64,000 bases of DNA from an uncultured Prevotella sp. Its GTDB lineage: Bacteria > Bacteroidota > Bacteroidia > Bacteroidales > Bacteroidaceae. Positions 1 through 8,752 of the stretch are shown here, piece after piece. The translations under genes and the position numbers were made by a program. The notes below the pieces were generated by a model. That model searched no databases. It worked only from the letters and a program-made list of their open reading frames with translations, and had not been told where the DNA came from. Where the stretch lies: NCBI GenBank assembly GCA_900318395.1, contig ONKL01000015.1, forward strand, positions 1-64,000. The letters run 5' to 3'. Each line of letters opens with the position of its first letter. Within the stretch, counting starts at the first letter, position 1.

Positions 1-1
1 C

Positions 2-481
2 ATCTTCGAAGAGATACTCTCAACCCTCTACCGGGGCACCGACATGGAGGACTTGCGCTATGCCTCGAGCCTGCTGCACCACTTTCTGGCTTCGATGCGC
101 TACCTGCAACAGTTCCGCAGCGCCAACGATAGCTGCCGTGGGCGGGGCACGATAGAAATCACAGAGGCGGCCATCCATTTCATGCAAGAAAACATTGAGA
201 ACCGCATTACCATGGATGATGTGCTGCGCTATGTGGGCTACTCGCAAAGCCATTTCTCTACTGTGTTTAAAAAGAAAACCGGACTGAGTCCGCTCGCCTA
301 TTTCAACCAGCTGAAAGTGCAGCATGCCTGCGAGTTGCTAAAGAAAACCGATCTCAAGATAAACCAGATTTGCTATAAGGTAGGCATAGAAGACTCGCTC
401 TACTTCTCACGCCTCTTCTCGAAGGCCATGGGCATGTCGCCTACGGAATACAGGAAAGCAAAAACAAAAATTCGTCCATAA
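2..481 (+). CDS. AraC-family transcriptional regulator, C-terminal part (5' end outside window)
   Basis: The reading frame is open from base 2, so the gene begins before the window. The last ~100 residues form an AraC/XylS double helix-turn-helix: a first helix pair around 'ITMDDVLRYVGYSQSHFSTVFKK', then the typical 'INQICYKVGIEDSLYFSRLFSKAMGMSPTEYR' second half. This class binds DNA and usually activates sugar-use genes. The upstream part seen here is not recognisable as a sensor, so it may be either a plain AraC protein or the output end of a response regulator or hybrid two-component protein. It converges on the leftward sugar cluster at 0.77-7.4 kb, which it might control; that is an inference. 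Confidence 0.85.
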   Translation: MFEEILSTLYRGTDMEDLRYASSLLHHFLASMRYLQQFRSANDSCRGRGTIEITEAAIHFMQENIENRITMDDVLRYVGYSQSHFSTVFKKKTGLSPLAYFNQLKVQHACELLKKTDLKINQICYKVGIEDSLYFSRLFSKAMGMSPTEYRKAKTKIRP

Positions 482-766
482 GGAAAAAAGCCTATATCCT
501 TGTTACATATTTCTCCATATCTTTGCATGCGAAAAAACACTAACCACTAACCAAAAATATGAAGAAGTTTTTGTGTGGGGCTTTGATGTTTCACTTTCGC
601 TGAACATTGGGCAACAGCAAACTGCGCAAAGGATCCCTGCTCTTCTCCGCTATCGACCTGCTTTCCGACAGCCTTTTGCCCGAGCTGCGGCAGTTGTGCT
701 ACAGCCTCATGCTTTTCCATCTACGAATAGTATCTTACCTATATGAAATCGTTCCGGCAGCATTGG
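482..766. other. Gap with a possible gene remnant
   Basis: An ATG at 559 opens a 14-residue frame (MKKFLCGALMFHFR) that looks like the start of a signal peptide and then stops. After it, bases ~605-765 are open in another frame with a coding-like composition (LGNSKLRKGSLLFSAIDLL and onward), without an evident start. The two pieces look like fragments of genes joined by deletion. A promoter-like TATCTTTG lies at about 521-528. I cannot name a parent family. Confidence 0.3.
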
Positions 767-2716
767 TTAGTATGCGATGACGCAGTATCCGCCTGGGCGG
801 TGCACTTCAAAGGCATACTGGGCGTTGATGTTCTTCAGTACGAACATGTAACTTTCGCTGGGCTGCATGTCGGGTAGGGCGAGGCTATATTCACGGCCGT
901 CACCGTCTCTATATTTTAAGGTATAGCCTCGAAGGGTATAAGATGGAATGCTGTTTTTGACCTGAAGTACAATCTCCACATCTCGGTTTGTGTCATCGGT
1001 GTCATACTGTCCGGCAAGCCCTCCTTTCTTCTGTGCGTTGGCTGGACTCACCTTTAGGATATCAATGGGCGACATCAGCTGGCGCAGTACGTAGAAAGAG
1101 GGCTTCGGCGTGAGGTCGACCTTGGTGACACCGTGCCGGCGGATGCGCCATTTGCCAAGTCCTTCCTCACCCATCTGCGTACGGTAGTCTTGCAGACAGA
1201 AGTATATGTATCCACACACAAAGTCTGCCTTCTGCCATTCCTTAATGTGGTAGAGCATATCGTCTATACGCCTTGTGTCGCCGCCCACATGGGCTGGTTC
1301 GCAGAGTCCCGCCTCGGTAATGAAGAGGGGACGCTGACCAATGGCATCCCTGATACGATGAAGACGTGCGGGTAGTTCCTCGCGATTTTTGCCATGCCAC
1401 GAGCCTGTATAGTCGTTCCACGTCGGGATGTCAAGCACCAGTGAGGGATCGTTCTCGAGGGTCTCAAAGGTGTGGTTACAGAGCGCATCCACCAGTCGTG
1501 TGGCATCCAGCCGTCTGACGTAGTCGCCAAGCAGTTGCAGTTCCGCATGGTTGTCGCGCACCTCGTTGGAGATACCCCACCCATAGATACAGGGGTGGTT
1601 GTAGTGGGCTTCTATCATCTCCTCAAGTGCTTCTTTTGCCGTTTGCCGCAACTCAGGCGAGAGTTCCTTCCTGGGCTGCTGCCACCATGAGAGTTCCTCC
1701 TGACTGAGGATGCCTGTCTCGTCCATCAGGTTTAGCATCTGTTGGTCCTGAACCCAATGGAAACGCGTGATGGTGGTATTCAGATCCTTCATCATCCTGA
1801 CAGTCTTTCCGATATAGTCGGCTGGTTCCGCCATACCGTAGAGGGGATGGCTGCCAGACATGCTTTCTATACCAGGCAGGCGTACTGGCTCGCCATTGAG
1901 TACGAACTGCCGCCCTTCTACCTTGAACTCACGGAAGCCGAAGTGGTCACTCAGCGCATCGCTGCCTGGAATGCTGAACGTGAAGTCGTAGAGATTAGGA
2001 TGGTCAAAATGCCACAGTTGTGGATTTGCGATGGTGATGGTCGCAGAGTAGTGGTGGCTTGCCTTTCTCTTGGCAAGCATGAGGTCTGAATCAAAGACGG
2101 TATCTCCCGACTGACGGTTCCTGACAGTCAGCCTGCCCTTGATCTTGTTGACACGATCATCCCAAAGCCGGATGTCGAAGCGTGCTTTTCCATTGAGTGA
2201 TGGCGTTACATGGACGTAGCGCAGCGTCTGCTGGCCACTTACATGCAGCCTCACGCTGCGGTAGATGCCCCCATCATTGGCCCAGTCGAAATGGCGCATA
2301 TAAGGAAATGCCTTATCAATATAGGTATTAGAGACCTTGACTTCCAGAGTGTTGTCGCAGCCAAACAATAGTGCCTTTGTGATGTCCATCGAGAAGGGGG
2401 TATAGCCCTTGTTGAGATGTTCGCCAACCTTTTGGCCATTCACATAGACAATGGCATCGTGGTAGACCGCCTCGAAACAGAGCCGCACCGTCTTGCCTTT
2501 CATGTCGGGAGAGATGGGCAACAGCCTGCGGTAAACGGCTTCTCCGGCATAGTCCTCAAGACTGTCCATCAAGTTGTAGGTGTGAGGGACCTGCACATGG
2601 TAGTCCTTACCACGGACAGTCAACTGCCATTCTCCGTCAAGCGATACATCGGTCTGAGCCTGCGCAGTCATTATCAGACTGAGCAGGCCCATGATGAGAC
2701 AAGATGCTTTCTTCAT
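767..2716 (-). CDS. Glycoside hydrolase family 2 (beta-galactosidase/beta-glucuronidase type)
   Basis: 649 residues with a signal peptide (residues 1-20, cleavage near AQA-QT), so the enzyme is exported, probably periplasmic. Domain order fits GH2: sugar-binding jelly roll (~22-160), immunoglobulin-like domain (~165-265), TIM barrel (~270-600). The acid/base glutamate is E385 in GWGISNE and the nucleophile is E468 in FITEAG. It should release a terminal beta-linked galactose, glucuronic acid or similar sugar; the exact substrate cannot be read from the sequence. It lies 17 bases downstream of the DUF5107-TPR gene and in the same direction as the MFS porter, so the three probably form one operon for a specific glycoside. 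Confidence 0.88.
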   Translation of the reverse strand: MKKASCLIMGLLSLIMTAQAQTDVSLDGEWQLTVRGKDYHVQVPHTYNLMDSLEDYAGEAVYRRLLPISPDMKGKTVRLCFEAVYHDAIVYVNGQKVGEHLNKGYTPFSMDITKALLFGCDNTLEVKVSNTYIDKAFPYMRHFDWANDGGIYRSVRLHVSGQQTLRYVHVTPSLNGKARFDIRLWDDRVNKIKGRLTVRNRQSGDTVFDSDLMLAKRKASHHYSATITIANPQLWHFDHPNLYDFTFSIPGSDALSDHFGFREFKVEGRQFVLNGEPVRLPGIESMSGSHPLYGMAEPADYIGKTVRMMKDLNTTITRFHWVQDQQMLNLMDETGILSQEELSWWQQPRKELSPELRQTAKEALEEMIEAHYNHPCIYGWGISNEVRDNHAELQLLGDYVRRLDATRLVDALCNHTFETLENDPSLVLDIPTWNDYTGSWHGKNREELPARLHRIRDAIGQRPLFITEAGLCEPAHVGGDTRRIDDMLYHIKEWQKADFVCGYIYFCLQDYRTQMGEEGLGKWRIRRHGVTKVDLTPKPSFYVLRQLMSPIDILKVSPANAQKKGGLAGQYDTDDTNRDVEIVLQVKNSIPSYTLRGYTLKYRDGDGREYSLALPDMQPSESYMFVLKNINAQYAFEVHRPGGYCVIAY

Positions 2717-2733
2717 TTACGAATGCTTTTTCT

Positions 2734-5700
2734 CTACAAGTTGGTGTCAATGAAGGTTCGTAGCTGCAGAATGCCCTGGTGGTTGTTGTCAAGGGCATCG
2801 ACCTCTGCGAGATATTTGAGAGCCTTCTCCTTATCTCCCATTCCATAATAGCCGAGGGCGAGCATGTATTTGCAGTGTATCTCGTTCTTCGTGTCGAGCG
2901 AGTCGTCCCAGATGAGCAGGTCGGGCAGCGAGACGGCGAAGTAGTCCATGATCTGATGCTCGAAGATGTGCTGTTTGCCGTAGTTGATGAGCTTGTTGAA
3001 CAGGCTGCGGGCCTTATCCTCCTGACCTAACTTGCGATAGCAGAGTCCGGCGTAGAAGATCTTGTCGGGCTTGGCATCGTTGTAATACATGGCGGCAGCG
3101 GGCTCGGTGGGACCCTGCGTGCCCTCTTCATAACGCCCAAGGAAGTAGAGGAAATCGTTGTCTTGTGCACCATAGAGCTTACCCTCGCCGAGATGATGGG
3201 GGTATACCAGACACTCCTCGAGCAACCGCTTTGCGCAGGCATCCTTCGGGTCTTTTTGCAGCAACTGCTTGGCTATCTCAAGGCGCGACAACTGATACTG
3301 TGCGGGCACCTTGCCTTCGCCTCCCTCCCATGGGTGGAAGGTGTGGGCGTCGAGTTTCTGCATGGCCTCGGCATAGCGGCCCGTCTGGTTGAGCAGTGTG
3401 ATTTCTTCGAGCACAAGGTCGTCGCGGCGCTCGATGAGATGAGGATACTGCTGGAGGAAAGCCAGCCGCTCCTCATGCGGATGGTGCAGCCGCTTGTACA
3501 GCTGGTCGAGCTCCATAAGGATGCGCTCGTCGTTCTCGTCGAGGTGGAACGCCCGCTCCATATATTCGAGAGCCTCCTGCTGACGGTTCTGCTTGTTGAA
3601 ACGGGCCAGGGCGAGGTTGCGCCATACGGTGGGGAATGCGGGGTCGAGTTGGGCAGAGCACTCCCAATTGTCGATGGCCAGGTCGTACTGGCGGGCGGCA
3701 TAGTAGAGGCAACCCAGATAATAAGGAGCCTTGCTGCCTGTCGGATTCTGCTGCTTGGCAGCCTCCAGGGCGATGACAGCCTCAGGACGGTTAGGGAAGC
3801 AGTAGGCTGAGTCGGCCTGCTCGGCTTCGTCGTAGCGCCCCAGGTAATAGTAGGTCATGGGCGATGTGGCATGCTCGCCGATGGCAATCTGCCAGAGGGC
3901 GCGGGCCTCGTCGTTGAGTCCGGCGGCACAGTAGTCAAGGGCTATCTCGTCGTAATTGTCAGATGAATGGCGCATGAGCTGCTTCAGCTCGTCGAGCGCG
4001 GCCTGCTCGCCCGTCAGCAAATACTGCTCGTAGCGGCAGCCGTAGTTGAACTGGTCGAACCGCAGCGACTCGTCGATGAGTGCCAGTGCCTCTTCTTTCT
4101 TGTCGAGTTTGCGCAGGACGGCCGTCTTCAGGGCGCGGGCCTTGTGGTTGTGCCAGTTGCTGATGAGACAGCGGTCGAGCTCGTCGAGGGCATCCTCGTA
4201 ACGGCCCTGCAACACGCTGATCTTCGCAGCCTCGAAATAGCCAGCATCGGCCCAGGCCTTGTTCCAAGTGGCCTTCCAGAAACGCTCGTAGGCCTCGGCG
4301 GTCTTGCCCTGGTACTTCAGCGCCAGGCCGAGGTTATAGATGGGCTCGCCGTCGTAGGGATTAGGATTGCGCTTCTGGAGTAGCTTTACAGCTTTGCAGA
4401 GATATGCTTCAGCTTGCTGGAAACGCCCTTTACGAATGTACCACAGTCCCAGAGCATTCAGACAACGAATGTCGTCGGGGTCGCGGCGCAATGCCTCCTC
4501 GTAGTAGTCGACAGGACTCCATGTGGCATGGCGGTACTGCTCGAGATGCAGGCCCGTGAGGTAGAGCTGTTCGTTGGTCTTCACCTGACTGGGCAGCAAG
4601 GCAGCCTCGGCACTATCGGGAATGGGACGAATCTCATCGGCCTCGGCATGCCAGCTGAGCACGGTGCGCTGGCCGTAGACGAAGGTTTTCACGATGTCGA
4701 AGGTAAGCTGGTTGAAGCGAGCACCCTTCACGTCGACGGTCTCTGTCAGCACATGCTCGGGCGAGAGTGTTATCTCCTTTTTATAATACACCTCGCCGTT
4801 ATCATTGCGAAGAATAATGCAGACATCCTGCTTTGAGGTGGCAAACACCTTGAACTCCACCTTGCCGTCGCCCACCTCGTTGATGTTGAAGATGAGGTCT
4901 TTCGAAGCTTCCTTCACCACGCCCAGTTCACGGTAGGGCATGAAATACTGCACGAACTGCTTCTCTTCGTAAGGCATCAGCCACGTGAAGTCGGGCTGGT
5001 TCTCGGTATAGACACCCGCCATCAGCTCGATGTAAGGACGAAAACCGCGTCTAAGTTGAGAGCTGAGAGTTGAGAGTTGAGAGGTATGATTTGCTTTTTC
5101 TGCTTGAGAAGAGTCGCACAATTCTGCGCTCGAGCTCTGAGGCATATCATACCTCTCCGTTCTCAACTCTCCGTTCTCAACTATCTCGTCTGTCAGGTTG
5201 CGGTCCCAGGCGCGGCCGAAGTCACCGTTGCCCCATGTCCATTGTTTCTTGCCTGGCGAATAGTGGTGGCTGGCCACATGCAGCATGCCGGCATGGGTGT
5301 CGTTCTCGTAGCCGCCCTCGAAGTTGAAGCGCGAGTTGACGCCCATGTAACTGGTGGGCACGGCAATGTTCTTATAGTTCGATATGTCGACACCTGCCGA
5401 GTAGTCCATCTTGTAATAGGTACCCGTGGCGATGGGGAACGACGATACGGCCCGCTTGCCATGGTCGAACACGGCATTGATGTCGGGCGGGAAAACACTC
5501 TGGTATTGGTCGTTCACCTCCACGGCGGGGTTGGCCCACCAAAGGAAGGTCTGCGGCACATCGGTACGGTTGTAGAGACGGCCCTTGATCTCGAGGTAGG
5601 CGCAACCGGGTCGCAGCGTGAAGCCCGCCATGCCCTTCTGATGGAACATCTTTTCCATCTCGCTGACCCACACCGTGACACTACCGTCGGCATTGTGCTC

Positions 5701-6099
5701 GATGGTGGTGTCGACTGGCATGTAGGTGGACGGACGGTGATGCTGCGGCCAGTTGAACTCGATGCCGCCGCTGATCCAGGGACCGGCCAAGCCCACCAAG
5801 GCAGGCTTGATGACGTGGTTGTAGTACACGAAGTGGCGCCGGGCAATCTTGTCGTAGGCCATCTGCACACGGCCGCCCAGCTCGGGCAATACCATCACTA
5901 TGATATACTCGTTCTCCAGCCAAATGGCCAGATAGTCCTTGTCCACCTTCTCGTCGCTCATCGTCTCGATGACGGGATAGGGATACACCACACCACTCGA
6001 CCCCTGATAGACACGTTTCTCCAGGAACATCGGGTTCTTCTCGGGCTTGCCCACCTCATAGGTGGGAATGGTCACTATTTCTTTCCAAGCTTTTACCAT
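2734..6099 (-). CDS. DUF5107 domain protein with C-terminal TPR repeats
   Basis: 1121 residues. The first ~300 match the DUF5107 pattern (for example 'LPELGGRVQMAYDK', 'GGIEFNWPQHHRPSTY'), a beta-sandwich domain often encoded beside glycoside hydrolases and transporters; some members resemble aldose epimerases. Residues ~500-1110 are TPR-like helical pairs (NALGLWYIRKGRFQQAEAYL and many more). No signal peptide, so probably cytoplasmic. Residues ~306-349 are a low-complexity insertion encoded by GAGAGTT-type word repeats (5055-5181), which should form a loop between the two parts. Its role in the pathway is unknown; the operon position suggests handling of the imported sugar. Confidence 0.8.
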   Translation of the reverse strand: MVKAWKEIVTIPTYEVGKPEKNPMFLEKRVYQGSSGVVYPYPVIETMSDEKVDKDYLAIWLENEYIIVMVLPELGGRVQMAYDKIARRHFVYYNHVIKPALVGLAGPWISGGIEFNWPQHHRPSTYMPVDTTIEHNADGSVTVWVSEMEKMFHQKGMAGFTLRPGCAYLEIKGRLYNRTDVPQTFLWWANPAVEVNDQYQSVFPPDINAVFDHGKRAVSSFPIATGTYYKMDYSAGVDISNYKNIAVPTSYMGVNSRFNFEGGYENDTHAGMLHVASHHYSPGKKQWTWGNGDFGRAWDRNLTDEIVENGELRTERYDMPQSSSAELCDSSQAEKANHTSQLSTLSSQLRRGFRPYIELMAGVYTENQPDFTWLMPYEEKQFVQYFMPYRELGVVKEASKDLIFNINEVGDGKVEFKVFATSKQDVCIILRNDNGEVYYKKEITLSPEHVLTETVDVKGARFNQLTFDIVKTFVYGQRTVLSWHAEADEIRPIPDSAEAALLPSQVKTNEQLYLTGLHLEQYRHATWSPVDYYEEALRRDPDDIRCLNALGLWYIRKGRFQQAEAYLCKAVKLLQKRNPNPYDGEPIYNLGLALKYQGKTAEAYERFWKATWNKAWADAGYFEAAKISVLQGRYEDALDELDRCLISNWHNHKARALKTAVLRKLDKKEEALALIDESLRFDQFNYGCRYEQYLLTGEQAALDELKQLMRHSSDNYDEIALDYCAAGLNDEARALWQIAIGEHATSPMTYYYLGRYDEAEQADSAYCFPNRPEAVIALEAAKQQNPTGSKAPYYLGCLYYAARQYDLAIDNWECSAQLDPAFPTVWRNLALARFNKQNRQQEALEYMERAFHLDENDERILMELDQLYKRLHHPHEERLAFLQQYPHLIERRDDLVLEEITLLNQTGRYAEAMQKLDAHTFHPWEGGEGKVPAQYQLSRLEIAKQLLQKDPKDACAKRLLEECLVYPHHLGEGKLYGAQDNDFLYFLGRYEEGTQGPTEPAAAMYYNDAKPDKIFYAGLCYRKLGQEDKARSLFNKLINYGKQHIFEHQIMDYFAVSLPDLLIWDDSLDTKNEIHCKYMLALGYYGMGDKEKALKYLAEVDALDNNHQGILQLRTFIDTNL
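5055..5181. repeat. In-frame word-repeat insertion (GAGAGTT family) with inverted core
   Basis: Bases 5055-5084 are degenerate tandem copies of TTGAGAG/TGAGAGT, and 5151-5181 carry the same words inverted (CTCTCCGTTCTCAACT). The inner ends form a perfect 12-bp inverted repeat: GAGAGGTATGAT at 5079-5090 and ATCATACCTCTC at 5146-5157. The insert keeps the reading frame of the DUF5107 gene. Confidence 0.75.
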
Positions 6100-6136
6100 C
6101 GTCTTATGTCTTTTTACGAAATTACTCTATTGTTGA

Positions 6137-7438
6137 TTACTTCTCGCTCACCAGTTCCTGTTCGAGCTGCTCCAGGCTCTTGCCCTTGGTCTCCGGACAA
6201 CGGCGCCACAGGAACACGAAGGCGCAGAGGCAGATGGCACTATAGATCCAAAACGTGCCGCTGCTGCCCAATGCCGCATTCATCGAGGGGAACGAGAAGG
6301 TGAGGGTGCAACAACCCACCCACAGGGCAAACGTACAGGTGGCCATAGCCACGCCACGCAGGTGGTTGGGGAAAATCTCAGCCAGCAGCGTCCAGGTGAC
6401 GGGGCCCAGCGTCATGGCATAAATCGAGATGGCAGCCACGACGAGCATCACCATCAGCATGCCTTTCACACCCACAAAGTAGCAGGTGCCCAGAATGAGA
6501 TAGGTCAGTCCCAGTCCGCCAGCGCCCAGCAGAATGAGCGTGCGGCGGCCCCACTTCTCGATGGTGTACAAGGCCACGAAGGTGAACACCACATTGGCAA
6601 TGCCCGTGATGACGATATTGATGAACATGCCGTCGACATCGAAGCCTGCGCCGACAAAGATTTCCTGTGCATAGTTGAAGATGACATTGGTGCCGCACCA
6701 CTGCTGGAACACGGCGATGACCAAGCCCAGCAACAGCACCCTGCGGTATTTCGGGCGCAGCAGTTCCTTCATGCCGGCCTCATTGTCCTTGGGCTTGGCG
6801 GCCTTGGCATTCTTCAGGCGCAGGTAGACGGGGCTCTCGGGAATGAAGAAGCTCATCACAAGAAACAGGGCAGCCGGCAGGGTCTCGGCCCAGAACATCC
6901 AGCGCCATCCCCAGGAGACGTTCCACGCCTGGCTCTCGGCCACCGACGTATCGCGGGCCAGCAGCATGTTCACAATCTGAGCCCCCAGAATGCCCAGCAC
7001 GATGGTCATCTGGTTCAGGCTCACCATGCGGCCGCGGATGTCAGCCGGGCTCACCTCGGCAATGTACATAGGTGCCAGGGCCGACGCCACACCGATGCCG
7101 ATGCCGCCAATGAAGCGGGCTATATTAAATAAGGTGAAGTCGTTGAACAATCCCGTGGCAATGGCCGACACCGTAAAGAGCACGGCCGACACCATGAGCA
7201 GCGGCTTGCGCCCGAACTTGTCGGCTGCACTGCCTGCCACCATAGCTCCCACCAGGCAGCCCACCAGCGCCGTGGTCATGGCCACACCCTGCATCAACGG
7301 CGAGTCGCTGATGCCGAAGAACAACTCATAGAACGGCTTGGCACCGCCTATCACCACCCAGTCGTAGCCGAAGAGCAGACCGCCCATGGCCGACACGAGG
7401 CAGATGAAATAGATGAATCCTTTGTTAAACTGTTGCAT
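6137..7438 (-). CDS. MFS sugar porter (XylE/GLUT-like)
   Basis: 433 residues from the ATG at 7438. A longer frame back to 7573 exists, but it crosses the promoter-like box at 7477-7484 and adds a charged non-conserved tail, so I reject it. The protein has the 12-helix sugar-porter pattern with family signatures: FGYDWVVIGGA near the N-terminus, ADKFGRKPLL after helix 2, PESPVYL at the end of helix 6, GRRTLILLG in the second half and a C-terminal CPETKG. It should import a monosaccharide by proton symport. First gene of the probable operon with the DUF5107-TPR and GH2 genes, so the sugar is likely one the GH2 enzyme releases. Confidence 0.87.
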   Translation of the reverse strand: MQQFNKGFIYFICLVSAMGGLLFGYDWVVIGGAKPFYELFFGISDSPLMQGVAMTTALVGCLVGAMVAGSAADKFGRKPLLMVSAVLFTVSAIATGLFNDFTLFNIARFIGGIGIGVASALAPMYIAEVSPADIRGRMVSLNQMTIVLGILGAQIVNMLLARDTSVAESQAWNVSWGWRWMFWAETLPAALFLVMSFFIPESPVYLRLKNAKAAKPKDNEAGMKELLRPKYRRVLLLGLVIAVFQQWCGTNVIFNYAQEIFVGAGFDVDGMFINIVITGIANVVFTFVALYTIEKWGRRTLILLGAGGLGLTYLILGTCYFVGVKGMLMVMLVVAAISIYAMTLGPVTWTLLAEIFPNHLRGVAMATCTFALWVGCCTLTFSFPSMNAALGSSGTFWIYSAICLCAFVFLWRRCPETKGKSLEQLEQELVSEK

Positions 7439-7476
7439 ATTACTTTTGTTTTTATTCTTATTGTCCTTTTCGACTG

Positions 7477-7484
7477 CAAATTTA
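7477..7484 (-). promoter_or_regulatory. -7 box of the sugar-porter operon
   Basis: On the minus strand this reads TAAATTTG followed by C, the Bacteroidetes -7 element, 38 bases before the chosen ATG. No clear TTG -33 box is seen at the right distance, so the promoter may need an activator. Confidence 0.5.
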
Positions 7485-7558
7485 CGGTCTTTTCGGCATC
7501 CTCTATATGGAAAAAACAGGGTAAGAATATGGATTATTCTACGTTTTGCGTTTTTCCG

Positions 7559-7620
7559 CATGGCTGATGACACATTGTTTGCAGACCATCATGGCTGAGG
7601 AGACATCGTTTGCAGACCAT
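7559..7620. repeat. Two tandem 31-bp direct repeats
   Basis: Units 7559-7589 and 7590-7620 differ at three positions. Each starts CATGGCTGA and ends GTTTGCAGACCAT. They lie upstream of the porter operon and before the promoter of the next gene; they could be paired regulator sites or a simple duplication. Confidence 0.7.
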
Positions 7621-7681
7621 GAAAACAACGAAGATGAGCCAGCCGGAGGAGAGGCAAAACATCTTTTTTCGATGATGAACC

Positions 7682-7711
7682 TTGTTATTTCGAAAAATGT
7701 GACTATCTTTG
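7682..7711 (+). promoter_or_regulatory. Bacteroidetes promoter for the gene at 7729
   Basis: TTG at 7682-7684, 19-base spacer, TATCTTTG at 7704-7711. Both spacing and boxes are consensus. The ATG follows 17 bases after the -7 box. Confidence 0.8.
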
Positions 7712-7728
7712 CATAAAAACAACAAACC

Positions 7729-8304
7729 ATGACCACAATCAAAATGAATGGAGAAATAAGGGATTATGCTGATTATGACAGGTTGTTGGATGAATTGCAT
7801 GAGAAAGTTGTGCTAAAGACCCGCAACCTTGACCAAAGTAGAAAGGGGCTTAAGGGTATAGCTGAACCTGTTGGTATTGGACAAAACATTCATCATATTG
7901 ATTCAATAGAGGCAGATACGTTCAAATGGGACAAAAACCTACCAGACCAAGTTGCTTATTATCCAATAATTGTATTCGAAGATATTCGTCTTTTACAACC
8001 TGGATTAATGTCAATACTCAACAGGTGGTTCTACGAGGAATTAAGTAAAATAGAGGAAATTAATCTTACGGAGATGAACTGTCTACCTATCATTCCTGTT
8101 TCCATAAACACTTTGTATCTTTATGATGACATAATTCTAAAGAAAGGAATGTTTAAAATGATAGAGGATTATATTCGGTTGTCTTCAAAATACCATAAGG
8201 ATGGAAAATGTCAAGTAGATCAATTATCGGATTTTGATGCCTATTTGCACACATTTCCTTTTAAAAAGAACAATGAAATAGCACAATGGATATTAGGCAA
8301 ATAA
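7729..8304 (+). CDS. Hypothetical protein
   Basis: 191 residues, not recognised. No signal peptide or membrane segment. It has an acidic, helix-rich N-terminal part and a hydrophobic stretch (VAYYPIIVFEDIRLLQPGLMSIL) that may be a core beta-helix element of a globular domain. The gene is clearly AT-richer than its neighbours, which suggests horizontal transfer, and it has a textbook promoter of its own. It could be the C-terminal portion of a longer family; nothing upstream in the same frame supports that. Confidence 0.6.
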   Translation: MTTIKMNGEIRDYADYDRLLDELHEKVVLKTRNLDQSRKGLKGIAEPVGIGQNIHHIDSIEADTFKWDKNLPDQVAYYPIIVFEDIRLLQPGLMSILNRWFYEELSKIEEINLTEMNCLPIIPVSINTLYLYDDIILKKGMFKMIEDYIRLSSKYHKDGKCQVDQLSDFDAYLHTFPFKKNNEIAQWILGK

Positions 8305-8752
8305 AACTGATGGAGATATACATCAATTCACAAAAAAAGTGCTAGGGAAGAATCAAAAATATCAAGTTATTGATATCTATTGTTGTTTAGCTTTATAGCC
8401 TACTTTACATCTCCTTATCGTTCACGTGTATACGTAACTTATTGGTACACAATGGCGTTTAGTTTTGAGGAGGTCAAGTAAGTTTGATAAGCAAACAATA
8501 AACAAAAATAGGAATCCCGTATAACTCATGTAGTTATGCGGGATTTTCTATTGCAAGAAGAATATGGCCGACACAAATTTCCTGAAGAACAATGCTGGTT
8601 TTTAGCAGAAAATGTGTAATTTTGCAAGCGGGATTCAAAGCGGAGTATTTCACCAACAAAAAATTTTCATCAATGGCAGACAATCTTTTCATCTGTTTTA
8701 CGGACTCCAAATGCCCCCCACAGATTGATTTAAGCAGAAATGAATAGACATC
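8305..8752. other. Intergenic stretch with hairpin
   Basis: AT-rich and without a supportable gene. It contains the hairpin at 8513-8549 and a TAATTTTG -7-like box at 8617-8624 (no TTG at the right distance) that may drive the genes starting at 8753. Confidence 0.5.
8513..8549 (+). terminator. Hairpin, possible terminator
   Basis: Arms 8513-8526 and 8532-8545 (AATCCCGTATAACT and its complement) pair over 14 bases with one mismatch around a 5-base loop, then TT-C-T. It lies ~210 bases after the 7729 gene. The T-run is short. Confidence 0.5.

Noticed and set aside
5077-6303. 408-codon open frame on the plus strand
   Set aside because: Antisense to the DUF5107 and MFS genes; residues are His/Val-rich without family pattern, a shadow of GC-rich codons.
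7439-7573. N-terminal extension of the MFS porter
   Set aside because: It crosses the -7 box and adds a charged tail absent from sugar porters.
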